Under the pieces are notes generated by a model. That model saw nothing but the letters and a program-made list of their open reading frames with translations. It had not been told where the DNA came from and ran no database searches. The position numbers and the translations under genes are program-made. Below are positions 42,406-49,613 of a stretch of 49,613 nucleotides of DNA, piece by piece (positions within the stretch are counted from its first letter, which is position 1; the number at the start of each line of letters is the position of its first letter). Location: positions 1 through 49,613 of the forward strand of contig JAKISR010000009.1 in NCBI GenBank assembly GCA_021648465.1. The letters are read 5' to 3'. This DNA is from Sulfurimonas sp. GTDB taxonomy: Bacteria; Campylobacterota; Campylobacteria; Campylobacterales; Sulfurimonadaceae.

Positions 42406-42490
42406 TCCTTGATTTTATTTTATATATTTAAATTTAGTTGATTATACTCAAAAAATGTTAAGGAGAGACTGAAAAGTGTTCTTTAGTAGT

Positions 42491-42517
42491 TTTTAAAAGA
42501 TGGGGACTATCTCCCCC
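42491..42517 (-). terminator. Intrinsic terminator after the yajC-secD-secF operon
   Basis: On the minus strand GGGGA-GATAG-TCCCC forms a 5-bp GC-rich hairpin followed by ATCTTTT, 14 bases after the secF stop. It would end transcription of the Sec operon before the small membrane-protein gene. Confidence 0.6.
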
Positions 42518-42530
42518 TCTCTCTTAAGTG

Positions 42531-43502
42531 CTATATAACTCCAGATTCATATTGAGCTCTAATACGCTTTTTTTCTGCTTCTCTTTTTGCTTTTTTTGCT
42601 AATTTTTTATGATAATCTTTAATACTAAACCCAAATTTTAGTAAAATAGGTGATGCTACAAAAACTGATGAATAAGTACCAACTACTACACCAACTAAAA
42701 GGGTAAATGCAAATGCATGGATAATCTCACCACCAAATAAAAATAGTGTCAATACAACAAAGAAAGTTGTAAGAGATGTTAGGGTTGTTCTTGGTAGTGT
42801 TCGCGTGACAGATTCATTTATACTATCAAAAAGGCTGGTGTTTTTGTTCTCTGTAACACCCTCTCTAATACGGTCAAATACAATAATAGTATCATTTAAA
42901 GAGTACCCAAGTATGGTCAAGAGCGCAGCTAATACATCAAGGTTTACATCAAGTCCAACAAGCGTTATAGCACCAAGAGCAATAGTAATATCGTGCACAA
43001 GTGCTATAATAGAAGCTACCGCAAAACGCCACTCAAATCTAAATGCAACATAGATTAAAATACCAATCATTGCTAAAAACAAAGACATAATACCTTTTTC
43101 TTTAAGCTCTGCACCAACTACTGGTCCAACTATATCAACACGACGAATCTCATACTTACCAGTTCCTTTTAAGGCCTCGCGAGTAATATCTCCAATATCT
43201 ACAGTTACACTTGATGTAGTACTCTTCATGCGAATTACAACTTCATTAGGTGAACCAAACTCTGTAATGCTAGCACCACTAAAAAGCTCATTTGTTTTTA
43301 GTTTTTCACGCATTGCCTCTATTGGAGCTGGCTTGTCATATTGAACTTGAACTATCGTTCCCCCAGCAAAATCAACGCCATAGTTTAAACCTTTTACCAT
43401 CAAAAGAGCAATAGAACTTAAAACTAAAATTATTGAAAAAATCATAGCAAGTTTAGATCTACCCATAAAATTAAAGGTTCTTGTATATTTAAAAAATTCC
43501 AT
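42531..43502 (-). CDS. secF: Protein translocase subunit SecF
   Basis: SecF forms with SecD a proton-driven membrane complex that pulls proteins out of SecYEG. The sequence has the N-terminal helix, LNYGVDFAGGTIVQVQY (first periplasmic domain start), and five C-terminal helices with ALVHDITIALGAI, LGYSLNDTIIVFDRIRE and RTTLTSLTTFFVVL. I place the start at ATG 43500-43502 (MEFFKYTRTF) rather than nine codons upstream, which avoids overlap with secD. 323 aa is normal. Confidence 0.94.
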   Translation of the reverse strand: MEFFKYTRTFNFMGRSKLAMIFSIILVLSSIALLMVKGLNYGVDFAGGTIVQVQYDKPAPIEAMREKLKTNELFSGASITEFGSPNEVVIRMKSTTSSVTVDIGDITREALKGTGKYEIRRVDIVGPVVGAELKEKGIMSLFLAMIGILIYVAFRFEWRFAVASIIALVHDITIALGAITLVGLDVNLDVLAALLTILGYSLNDTIIVFDRIREGVTENKNTSLFDSINESVTRTLPRTTLTSLTTFFVVLTLFLFGGEIIHAFAFTLLVGVVVGTYSSVFVASPILLKFGFSIKDYHKKLAKKAKREAEKKRIRAQYESGVI

Positions 43503-43507
43503 CTGCT

Positions 43508-45079
43508 TTAATCCTTTATTCCGAACCAAAAACGGTTATTTTTACTTTTTTGTATCCTTGACTCTAACATCTGATAAATACCATGTGTACCCAAAATTGC
43601 AGTAAGCATAGATGCTAAAATACCAATACTAATTGTTACAGCAAAACCTTTAATTGCACCAGTTCCATAAGCATAAAGAACAACTGCAGCAATTAAAGTA
43701 GTAACATTTGCATCTAAAATAGCACGCATTGCATTTGAATAACCATCTTCAATGGCTTTATGCATCGATTTACCTTCATAAAGCAGCTCTCTAATTCGCT
43801 CAGAGATAATAACATTTGCATCAACTGCCATACCAACGGTTAGTACAATACCAGCCATACCAGGGAGTGTTAAGGTAGCACCAAAAAGACTCATGACTGC
43901 TAAAATAATCAGTAAATTTGCAATTAATGCGATGTTAGCAATAACACCAGCTGCACGATAATAAACAATCATAAAAATTATTACTAAAATAAATCCACCA
44001 ACTAATGCAACTAAACTAGCTTTAACACTATCAGCACCTAAGCTTGGACCAACGGAGCGTTTTTCCATCATATATACTGGAGCAAGTAATGCACCTGAGC
44101 GAAGAGCAATTGCTAAATCTTGAGCTTCTAAAACTGAATAATCCCCAGAAATTTGTCCACTACCACCACCAATACGCTCGTTAATATTTGGAGCAGAATA
44201 AACTTTGCCGTCAAGTACAATTGCTAATCTATTCCCTACATTTTTACCTGTAAAGTCACCAAATATTTCAGCACCCTCAGCATTTAATGAGAAATTAATT
44301 ACAGGTCGATTATTTTGATCAAATCCAACATGAGCATCGGTAAGCATAGCGCCATCGAGAATTGGAAGCTTATGTATAAGATATTTTTTACCTGAATAAT
44401 CAGCATCTTCTAAAATCACATCACCAAATTCTGCTGCTTCTTCTTTGCTCATAACATCTACTCTAGCAGCTCTTTCTTCATCTACAGCCATAAACTCTAG
44501 TTTTGCAGCACGAGAAATCAACTCTCTTGCTCGCTGTTCTTCTTCTTGAGTTTTAATTCCTGCTAATTGAACAAGGATTTTATCTTCACCCTGACGAGCT
44601 ACAACTGGTTCTGTGAGACCAAACTGATCAAGTCTGTTTCTTATAGTTTCAATTGCTTGAGAAATTGCTTCTTTTTCAGTTTTTATAACCTCTTGGGGAG
44701 TTAAAGCTAATGAAAAAAACTCTTCTTCAATAACTACATTTAACCCATCTGTTTTGGCAAAATGCTCACGCATCTGAGCTTCATCATCAGAATCAAGAAG
44801 CACAAAAGAGATACTTTGATTATCAAAATTTAAAGAATCTATTAAAATATCATTTTTTTCAGTATAGTATTTTATGCTAGCAGCGATTGATTTTATTCTT
44901 GAGACCGTAGCTTCTTCAGTTTTTACACCTAATAGCATATGAAGTCCACCTTGAAGGTCTAATCCAAGAGTGATTTTTTTACCATCATTTAGATTAAAGA
45001 GCGATGGGGCAGAAAATATAAGTCCAAATGCAATTGCAAGTGCAAAAATTACAACTCTATAATTAAGATTCATCCTCAT
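43508..45079 (-). CDS. secD: Protein translocase subunit SecD
   Basis: SecD is the larger partner of SecF. Visible are GLDLQGGLHMLLGV at the N-terminus, the P1 periplasmic domain with TIRNRLDQFGLTEPVVARQGEDKILVQLAG, and the C-terminal membrane domain with LTLPGMAGIVLTVGMAVDANVIISERIRE, where the conserved Asp sits in the proton path. ATG at 45079 or 45073 is likelier than 45097, since the first codons of the longest frame overlap yajC. About 523 aa. Confidence 0.94.
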   Translation of the reverse strand: MRMNLNYRVVIFALAIAFGLIFSAPSLFNLNDGKKITLGLDLQGGLHMLLGVKTEEATVSRIKSIAASIKYYTEKNDILIDSLNFDNQSISFVLLDSDDEAQMREHFAKTDGLNVVIEEEFFSLALTPQEVIKTEKEAISQAIETIRNRLDQFGLTEPVVARQGEDKILVQLAGIKTQEEEQRARELISRAAKLEFMAVDEERAARVDVMSKEEAAEFGDVILEDADYSGKKYLIHKLPILDGAMLTDAHVGFDQNNRPVINFSLNAEGAEIFGDFTGKNVGNRLAIVLDGKVYSAPNINERIGGGSGQISGDYSVLEAQDLAIALRSGALLAPVYMMEKRSVGPSLGADSVKASLVALVGGFILVIIFMIVYYRAAGVIANIALIANLLIILAVMSLFGATLTLPGMAGIVLTVGMAVDANVIISERIRELLYEGKSMHKAIEDGYSNAMRAILDANVTTLIAAVVLYAYGTGAIKGFAVTISIGILASMLTAILGTHGIYQMLESRIQKSKNNRFWFGIKD

Positions 45080-45329
45080 ACTTTCGCGCGATTGCATCTT
45101 TTGTGATTTTCACTATAACATCATTGTTTATTTTAATGCTTAAAAATTTATCTTCAACTTTATGAATAACAGCAATAAAACCACCGTTTGTTACCACTTT
45201 ATCACCTTTTTCAATTGCCGCTAACATTGCTGTTTTTGCTTTAGCCTCTTTTTGTTGTGGGCGAATAATTATGAAATACATAATTCCTATTAGGACTATA
45301 AATGGTAATAACTGACTTAAAATTTCCAT
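45063..45329 (-). CDS. yajC: Sec translocon accessory protein YajC
   Basis: This 88-aa single-span protein of the SecDF-YajC complex has a membrane helix (residues 5-22), then IIRPQQKEAKAKTAMLAAIEKGDKVVTNGGFIAVIHKVED and a short beta domain, all typical. It overlaps secD by about 17 bp and is the first gene of the operon; a minus-strand TATAAT lies at 45364-45369 and AAGGAAG is the RBS. Confidence 0.94.
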   Translation of the reverse strand: MEILSQLLPFIVLIGIMYFIIIRPQQKEAKAKTAMLAAIEKGDKVVTNGGFIAVIHKVEDKFLSIKINNDVIVKITKDAIARKYEDES

Positions 45330-45363
45330 GCGTTAACTTCCTTTGTCTGATTAAATTAGCGCG

Positions 45364-45427
45364 ATTATACATAAATTATATTGATATCTTACTGAATACT
45401 AATAATGTAACACTAAAAATGTATAAT
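45364..45427. promoter_or_regulatory. Divergent promoters for yajC-secDF and lnt
   Basis: The 103-bp gap carries minus-strand TATAAT (45364-45369) for yajC and plus-strand TATAAT (45422-45427) for lnt. The lnt box ends five bases before its ATG (45433), so its mRNA would start at or just inside the start codon: a leaderless or ultrashort leader message. Confidence 0.5.
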
Positions 45428-45432
45428 GCCTC

Positions 45433-46650
45433 ATGAATAACATCTTATATAAAGACTTATCTATTGGTTTAGTTACAGCACTACTTTTTAGTGCATTTAT
45501 CTATCTTGAAGATTTCGGCATTACTATAAAATTTTTAAATACTTTTTTTGGTCTCTTAGCCATAGTTTTTTTTCTATATATACCTAAAAGAGCAATATTA
45601 ATAGCTGGTTTTTTTATAGGATTATTTTGGTTTTATTGGATTGGTTATAGCTTTAAGTATAACGGGGTAGGATACATAGCACCTTTTATAACCTTTGCTT
45701 TTGGCATTATATACATGTTGTTTTTTGGTATTTTAGCACTTACAAATAAAGTCTATATTCGTGCTATTTTACTCTTTGGGCTTAGTTTTCTTGAACCGTT
45801 CGACTGGAACTGGATGCAGATAGAACTTTTATTTGTAGATAGCTATATAGGGATTCAAAAATTTCAACTTTTCTTAGTTTTATTAGCATTATCTTTACCT
45901 TTTTACATTAAAAACAAATACAAATACACCCCTCTTTTACTTCTAGTCTTTGCCTATTCTCACATGCCATATTCTCACATACCGCAACCTGAAAGTCAGT
46001 TGAAAATTAAATTAATCCATACAGATATAAAACAAGATTATAAATGGACAAAAGAAGCATACAGACCAACAATTAAGATGATTTATAAAGAGATACAAAA
46101 TGGTATTGATGAGAAATATGATCTTATAGTATTTCCAGAATCTGTTTTTCCTTTATATTTGAATGAAAATGAAAAACTTATAAATATTTTGAAAGAATTT
46201 TCATATAAAATTTCTATAGTAACTGGTTCACTAATGACAGATAATGGAAATAATTACAATGTAACTTATATGTTTGAAAATGGAAACTATCAGGTAGCCA
46301 AAAAGTTAGTATTAGTCCCTTTTGGTGAGTATATACCACTTCCAAAATTCGCACAAGATTATATAAATGAAATGTTTTTTGCAGGGGCTGCTGATTTTGA
46401 AACAGCAAAAAAACCAACTGATTTTATAATAAAAGGTATTAAGTTTCGTAATGCCATCTGTTATGAAGCTACATGTCAAGAGATATATGATGGTGATGTA
46501 GATTTTGTAATAGCTACTAGCAATAATGCTTGGTTTGCCCCTTCAATTGAGCCAACTCTTCAAAAATTATTGATGCGTTATTATGCTCGTAAAAATGGTG
46601 TTACAATTTATCATTCTGCAAACTACAAAGGTACTGGTATCGTAAAATAG
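45433..46650 (+). CDS. lnt: Apolipoprotein N-acyltransferase Lnt
   Basis: Lnt adds the third acyl chain to lipoproteins in the inner membrane. Several hydrophobic helices (about 8-195) lead to the nitrilase-type domain: LIVFPESVFPLYL (catalytic Glu), KKLVLVPFGEYIPLPKF (Lys region) and GIKFRNAICYEATCQEIY (catalytic Cys). SNNAWFAPS follows. 405 aa is shorter than the E. coli enzyme (512), as is common in this phylum. The window encodes several of its likely substrates, including LptE, RlpA and the TRAP lipoprotein. Confidence 0.92.
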   Translation: MNNILYKDLSIGLVTALLFSAFIYLEDFGITIKFLNTFFGLLAIVFFLYIPKRAILIAGFFIGLFWFYWIGYSFKYNGVGYIAPFITFAFGIIYMLFFGILALTNKVYIRAILLFGLSFLEPFDWNWMQIELLFVDSYIGIQKFQLFLVLLALSLPFYIKNKYKYTPLLLLVFAYSHMPYSHIPQPESQLKIKLIHTDIKQDYKWTKEAYRPTIKMIYKEIQNGIDEKYDLIVFPESVFPLYLNENEKLINILKEFSYKISIVTGSLMTDNGNNYNVTYMFENGNYQVAKKLVLVPFGEYIPLPKFAQDYINEMFFAGAADFETAKKPTDFIIKGIKFRNAICYEATCQEIYDGDVDFVIATSNNAWFAPSIEPTLQKLLMRYYARKNGVTIYHSANYKGTGIVK

Positions 46651-46674
46651 GGACTTCGTTAATCTTTTTTTAGA

Positions 46675-46680
46675 TATAAT
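46675..46680 (+). promoter_or_regulatory. -10 element of ppk
   Basis: TATAAT ends 32 bases before the ppk ATG (46713), in the 62-bp gap after lnt. The RBS is weak (GGTGAT). No Pho-box was recognised. Confidence 0.4.
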
Positions 46681-46712
46681 GGAGTTAAACAATATTTTGA
46701 ATTGGTGATAAT

Positions 46713-48809
46713 ATGTTAAATCTAAAAAACCCTAAATTTTACAATAATCGTGAACTCTCATGGTTACAATTTAATACCAGAGTTTTAAAACAAGCTCAAG
46801 AAGAAAGTTTACCATTACTAGAAAGGTTAAAATTTCTTGCAATATATGGTACAAATTTAGATGAATTTTATATGATTAGAGTTGCTGGTCTTAAAAAACT
46901 TTTTGCTGCTGGAATTATAGTCTCAGGGGCTGACAAATTAACACCACTCCAACAACTTCGTGAAATAAGAAAATATCTACATCAAGAACAACAAGTTCTT
47001 GAACATTGCTTAAGTGGCATTTTATCTTCGCTTGAAAAAGAAGGCATTATTGTTAAGTCGTATAATGATGTAAATAAAAATCAAAAAAATAAATTAGATA
47101 AATTTTTCTATGAACAAATTTATCCAGTAATCATCCCTATTGCAATTGATGCTACACATCCATTTCCCCACTTAAATAATTTAAGCTTTGGAATAATTGT
47201 AAAATTAAATGATATTGATGACGAATCAATTGAGCGTTTTGGTATTGTTAGGGTACCTAGAGTGCTTGATAGATTTATAGAGTGTGAAAATGGCTTATTT
47301 GTACCAGTTGAGAGTGTAGTTGAACAACATATAGAAGATCTTTTTCCAGGTTACACACTAAATAAATATGCAGCTTTTAGAGTTACAAGAAATGCTGATA
47401 TGGAGATAGAAGAAGAGGAAGCAGATGACTTTATGGAGATTCTTGAGGAGGGTCTAAAGCTTCGTCGTAAAGGTGCTATGGTTAGACTTGAAGTTGGAGT
47501 TAATGCTGATGAAGAGATTATTAATTTCTTTAATCGTCATACAAATGTTTACAAAGATGATATATATAAATTTCATACATTTTTAAACCTTCCATCATTA
47601 TGGCAAATTGTAGGTAGTAAAGATTTTGCTCATCTTTTAGCTGCTCCGTTTAAACCAAAATTATTATCACCTTTTCATAATAATGAAAATATTTTTACAG
47701 CTTTAGAAAAACAAGATGTCCTTATGTACCACCCTTATGAAAGTTTTGAGCCTGTAGTAAAACTTATACAAGATGCTTCAAAAGATAATGATGTTGTATC
47801 AATTAAAATGACACTTTATCGTTCAGGTACAAACTCTCCAATAGTTCAAGCACTTATGAATGCTAGTGAAAGCGGAAAACAAGTGACAGTTATGGTTGAA
47901 TTAAAAGCAAGATTTGATGAAGAAAATAATCTTATTTGGGCAAAAGCACTTGAAAAAGCAGGAGCTCATGTTATTTACGGGATTAAAGGTTTCAAGGTAC
48001 ATGCAAAAGCTGCACTTGTAACACGCCGTAAAAATGGAAAATTAAAACAGTACGCTCATTTAGGGACTGGTAACTATAATCCAGCTACCGCAAAGATTTA
48101 TACAGATATAAGCTATATGACTTCTAAAGATGAAATTACAAGTGATCTTACAAGATTTTTTCACTTTTTAACTGGTTTTAGTAAAAAAGGTAATCTTAAT
48201 GAGCTTTATATGTCACCATCACAAATAAAGCCAAAAATACTTTCGCTTATTCATAATGAAACACGCAAAGGTAGCGATGGACAAATAATTGCAAAAATAA
48301 ACTCTTTAGTTGATGAAGATGTTATTCGCGCGCTATACAAAGCTTCTCAAGCTGGTGTAAAAGTAGATCTTATTGTTCGTGGAATTTGTTGTTTAAGACC
48401 TGGTGTTGCTGATGTAAGTGAAAATATTAGAGTTATCTCAATTTTGGGAAAATACTTAGAACATCCAAGAGTTTTTTACTTCAAAAATGATGCTACTGGC
48501 ATATATATCTCTTCAGCTGATTGGATGCCTAGAAATTTAGTTCGTAGAATTGAGCTTTTAACAGGGATAAAAGATGAAATTTCTCGTGATAAAATCATTC
48601 AAATTTTAAACTTGCAAATTGCTGACAATATTTTGGCACATGAACTTCAAAGTGATGGTTCATATATAAAAGTAAAAAAAGATACCAATAAAGGGATAAA
48701 TAACCATAAACTTATAGAAGATTATGTAAATAGAGTTTCTAAAGCAACAAAAAAAGAATCATCTAGTTCTATAGAACAACTTGCCTCTAGATTATTTTTA
48801 GAAAGTTAA
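46713..48809 (+). CDS. ppk: Polyphosphate kinase Ppk1
   Basis: Ppk1 makes polyphosphate from ATP. The N-terminal domain (NRELSWLQFNTRVL, LPLLERLKFLAIYGTNLDEF) is complete. The catalytic half has HPYESFEPVVKLIQDAS, the phospho-accepting His in FKVHAKAALV (H430), HLGTGNYNP, and a second phospholipase-D-like half with VRGICCLRPG and SSADWMPRNL. 698 aa is typical. Polyphosphate supports stress survival in this phylum. Confidence 0.96.
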   Translation: MLNLKNPKFYNNRELSWLQFNTRVLKQAQEESLPLLERLKFLAIYGTNLDEFYMIRVAGLKKLFAAGIIVSGADKLTPLQQLREIRKYLHQEQQVLEHCLSGILSSLEKEGIIVKSYNDVNKNQKNKLDKFFYEQIYPVIIPIAIDATHPFPHLNNLSFGIIVKLNDIDDESIERFGIVRVPRVLDRFIECENGLFVPVESVVEQHIEDLFPGYTLNKYAAFRVTRNADMEIEEEEADDFMEILEEGLKLRRKGAMVRLEVGVNADEEIINFFNRHTNVYKDDIYKFHTFLNLPSLWQIVGSKDFAHLLAAPFKPKLLSPFHNNENIFTALEKQDVLMYHPYESFEPVVKLIQDASKDNDVVSIKMTLYRSGTNSPIVQALMNASESGKQVTVMVELKARFDEENNLIWAKALEKAGAHVIYGIKGFKVHAKAALVTRRKNGKLKQYAHLGTGNYNPATAKIYTDISYMTSKDEITSDLTRFFHFLTGFSKKGNLNELYMSPSQIKPKILSLIHNETRKGSDGQIIAKINSLVDEDVIRALYKASQAGVKVDLIVRGICCLRPGVADVSENIRVISILGKYLEHPRVFYFKNDATGIYISSADWMPRNLVRRIELLTGIKDEISRDKIIQILNLQIADNILAHELQSDGSYIKVKKDTNKGINNHKLIEDYVNRVSKATKKESSSSIEQLASRLFLES

Positions 48810-48813
48810 GGTT

Positions 48814-49347
48814 GTGATACATAAATTTAAAGACTATATACCTAAATTGGGAGCCAATACTTGGATAGCTTCATCTGCTGATGTTATAGGAGATGTAATA
48901 TGTGGAGTTGATTGTTCTATATGGTTTGGTACTGTTGTAAGAGGCGATGTCCACTACATAACAATTGGTGATAGAGTAAGTATTCAAGATTTAAGTATGA
49001 TTCATGTTACTCACCATAAAGGCAAAGAGAGAAAAATTGGTGATGGAAACCCAACTATCATTGGTGATGATGTAACCATTGGTCATCGTGTAATGCTACA
49101 TGGTTGTATCATTGAAAATGCTTGTTTAATTGGTATGAGTGCTACCATACTTGATGGTGCTGTGATTGGCAAGGAGAGCATAGTTGGAGCGAACTCACTT
49201 GTTACAAAAAACAAAAAATTTCCAAAGCGCTCACTAATCATGGGAGCACCTGCAAAAGTTGTTAGAGAATTAACAGATGAAGAGGTTAAAGAGCTTTACG
49301 CTTCGGCTAGTAGATATGTGAAGTTTAAAAATGAGTATATTGACTAG
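48814..49347 (+). CDS. Gamma-carbonic-anhydrase family protein (YrdA-like)
   Basis: The 177-aa protein is a left-handed beta-helix with hexapeptide repeats. The metal-site region RGDVHYITIGDRVSIQDLSMIHVTHHKG and GDDVTIGHRVMLHGC carries the zinc/iron histidines of gamma-class anhydrases. Many YrdA-type members show no measurable anhydrase activity, so the reaction is uncertain. The start is GTG at 48814, four bases after the ppk stop, so it belongs to the ppk operon. Confidence 0.88.
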   Translation: MIHKFKDYIPKLGANTWIASSADVIGDVICGVDCSIWFGTVVRGDVHYITIGDRVSIQDLSMIHVTHHKGKERKIGDGNPTIIGDDVTIGHRVMLHGCIIENACLIGMSATILDGAVIGKESIVGANSLVTKNKKFPKRSLIMGAPAKVVRELTDEEVKELYASASRYVKFKNEYID

Positions 49348-49489
49348 CTTGATTTGGTATGGAATTATTGTGGCTTTAGGGCTCAATGTCTAAGTTGAGA
49401 GACAAGGTGGTTTTATACTTGTAAGTTTCTAATTTTACTTAACTATATTTAATTACTAAAGCCAAATAGCCCCACGATAGAGCTTATAT

Positions 49490-49613
49490 TTATGCAATAT
49501 TATGTACTGCGTACTTTCCCTTATGCGATTGAGCAACAACATTTTGTTTTATTTTTGTAGATGAAGTTAAAGGGTTATAGCTTACTTGTACTATTTTTGC
49601 ACCCTTTGATTTT
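49490..49613 (-). CDS. C-terminal end of an incomplete minus-strand gene (unidentified)
   Basis: The minus strand is open from the window edge to TAA at 49490-49492, giving the last 40 or so residues: KSKGAKIVQVSYNPLTSS and TKIKQNVVAQSHKGKYAVHNIA. The composition is protein-like and no other frame competes. I cannot name the family. The 142 bp between this and the gamma-CA gene hold no gene; a 9-bp dyad TGGCTTTAG/CTAAAGCCA (49371-49379/49456-49464) is the only structure seen. Confidence 0.6.
   Translation of the reverse strand, partial: KSKGAKIVQVSYNPLTSSTKIKQNVVAQSHKGKYAVHNIA

Noticed and set aside
49371..49464. 9-bp dyad TGGCTTTAG/CTAAAGCCA with a 76-nt loop
   Set aside because: No further pairing extends the stem and no U-tract follows, so it may be chance; left as a note under the partial terminal gene.

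Overview
The window is AT-rich and has the gene content of a Campylobacterota (Epsilonproteobacteria) chromosome, most likely a free-living Sulfurimonas-type member. The basis is the GluRS2-type glutamyl-tRNA synthetase, the bactofilin/M23 cell-shape pair, and long gene runs whose order, from memory, matches Campylobacter jejuni (gltX-yggT-slt-lipoprotein-mobB-fbp-metG; recN-tatD-mltD-rlpA-kdsC-lptC-lptA-engB-mrdA; mfd-M23-folC-lptE-leuS-secF-secD-yajC-lnt). The genus is an inference; no rRNA or other phylogenetic marker is present.

Layout. Positions 1-288 hold the tail of an incomplete ORF and a possible structured RNA. From 289 to 10941 the plus strand carries gltX, a YggT protein, a lytic transglycosylase, mobB, fbp, metG, a Mur-ligase-like protein, an orphan TRAP substrate-binding lipoprotein and a putative glycoside hydrolase, with one convergent lipoprotein gene. 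From 10922 to 14018 come a YgjP metallopeptidase gene with a broken 5' end, queC, an overlooked YjfB-like small gene, ybeY and a Ca/Na antiporter gene. From 23773 down to 14025 the minus strand is one tightly packed envelope operon: recN, tatD, mltD, rlpA, hisB, kdsC, lptC, lptA, engB, an ArgA-like GNAT, an MreD-like protein and PBP2.

The accessory region is 23815-29652. It is a small chromosomal integron: an IntI-type integrase on the minus strand, an attI region with a promoter-like sequence pointing into the array, then cassettes on the plus strand. Cassette A1 is a 153-bp cassette with no gene. Cassette B carries a TIR-like protein followed by a two-hairpin SLATT (DUF4231) membrane protein. 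Cassette A2 is a second, nearly identical copy of A1. Cassette C carries an AraC-family regulator and a MOSC protein. A fourth, truncated cassette (D) carries a frameshifted HNH endonuclease, followed by what looks like an IS256-family remnant. The TIR-SLATT pair is the best candidate for an undescribed system: it looks like a two-gene phage-defence or abortive-infection module moved as a gene cassette.

From 29661 to 45329 the minus strand resumes with a GNAT, an ABC-F ATPase, mfd, bactofilin, an M23 peptidase, folC, a diguanylate cyclase, lptE, leuS, a small membrane protein and secF-secD-yajC. From 45433 to 49347 the plus strand has lnt, ppk and a gamma-carbonic-anhydrase-like protein. The window ends inside an unidentified minus-strand gene.

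Most of the backbone serves translation (gltX, metG, leuS, ybeY, engB), envelope building (lnt, lptACE, kdsC, SecDF-YajC, mrdA, four peptidoglycan hydrolases) and repair (recN, mfd). No rRNA, tRNA or CRISPR array was seen.
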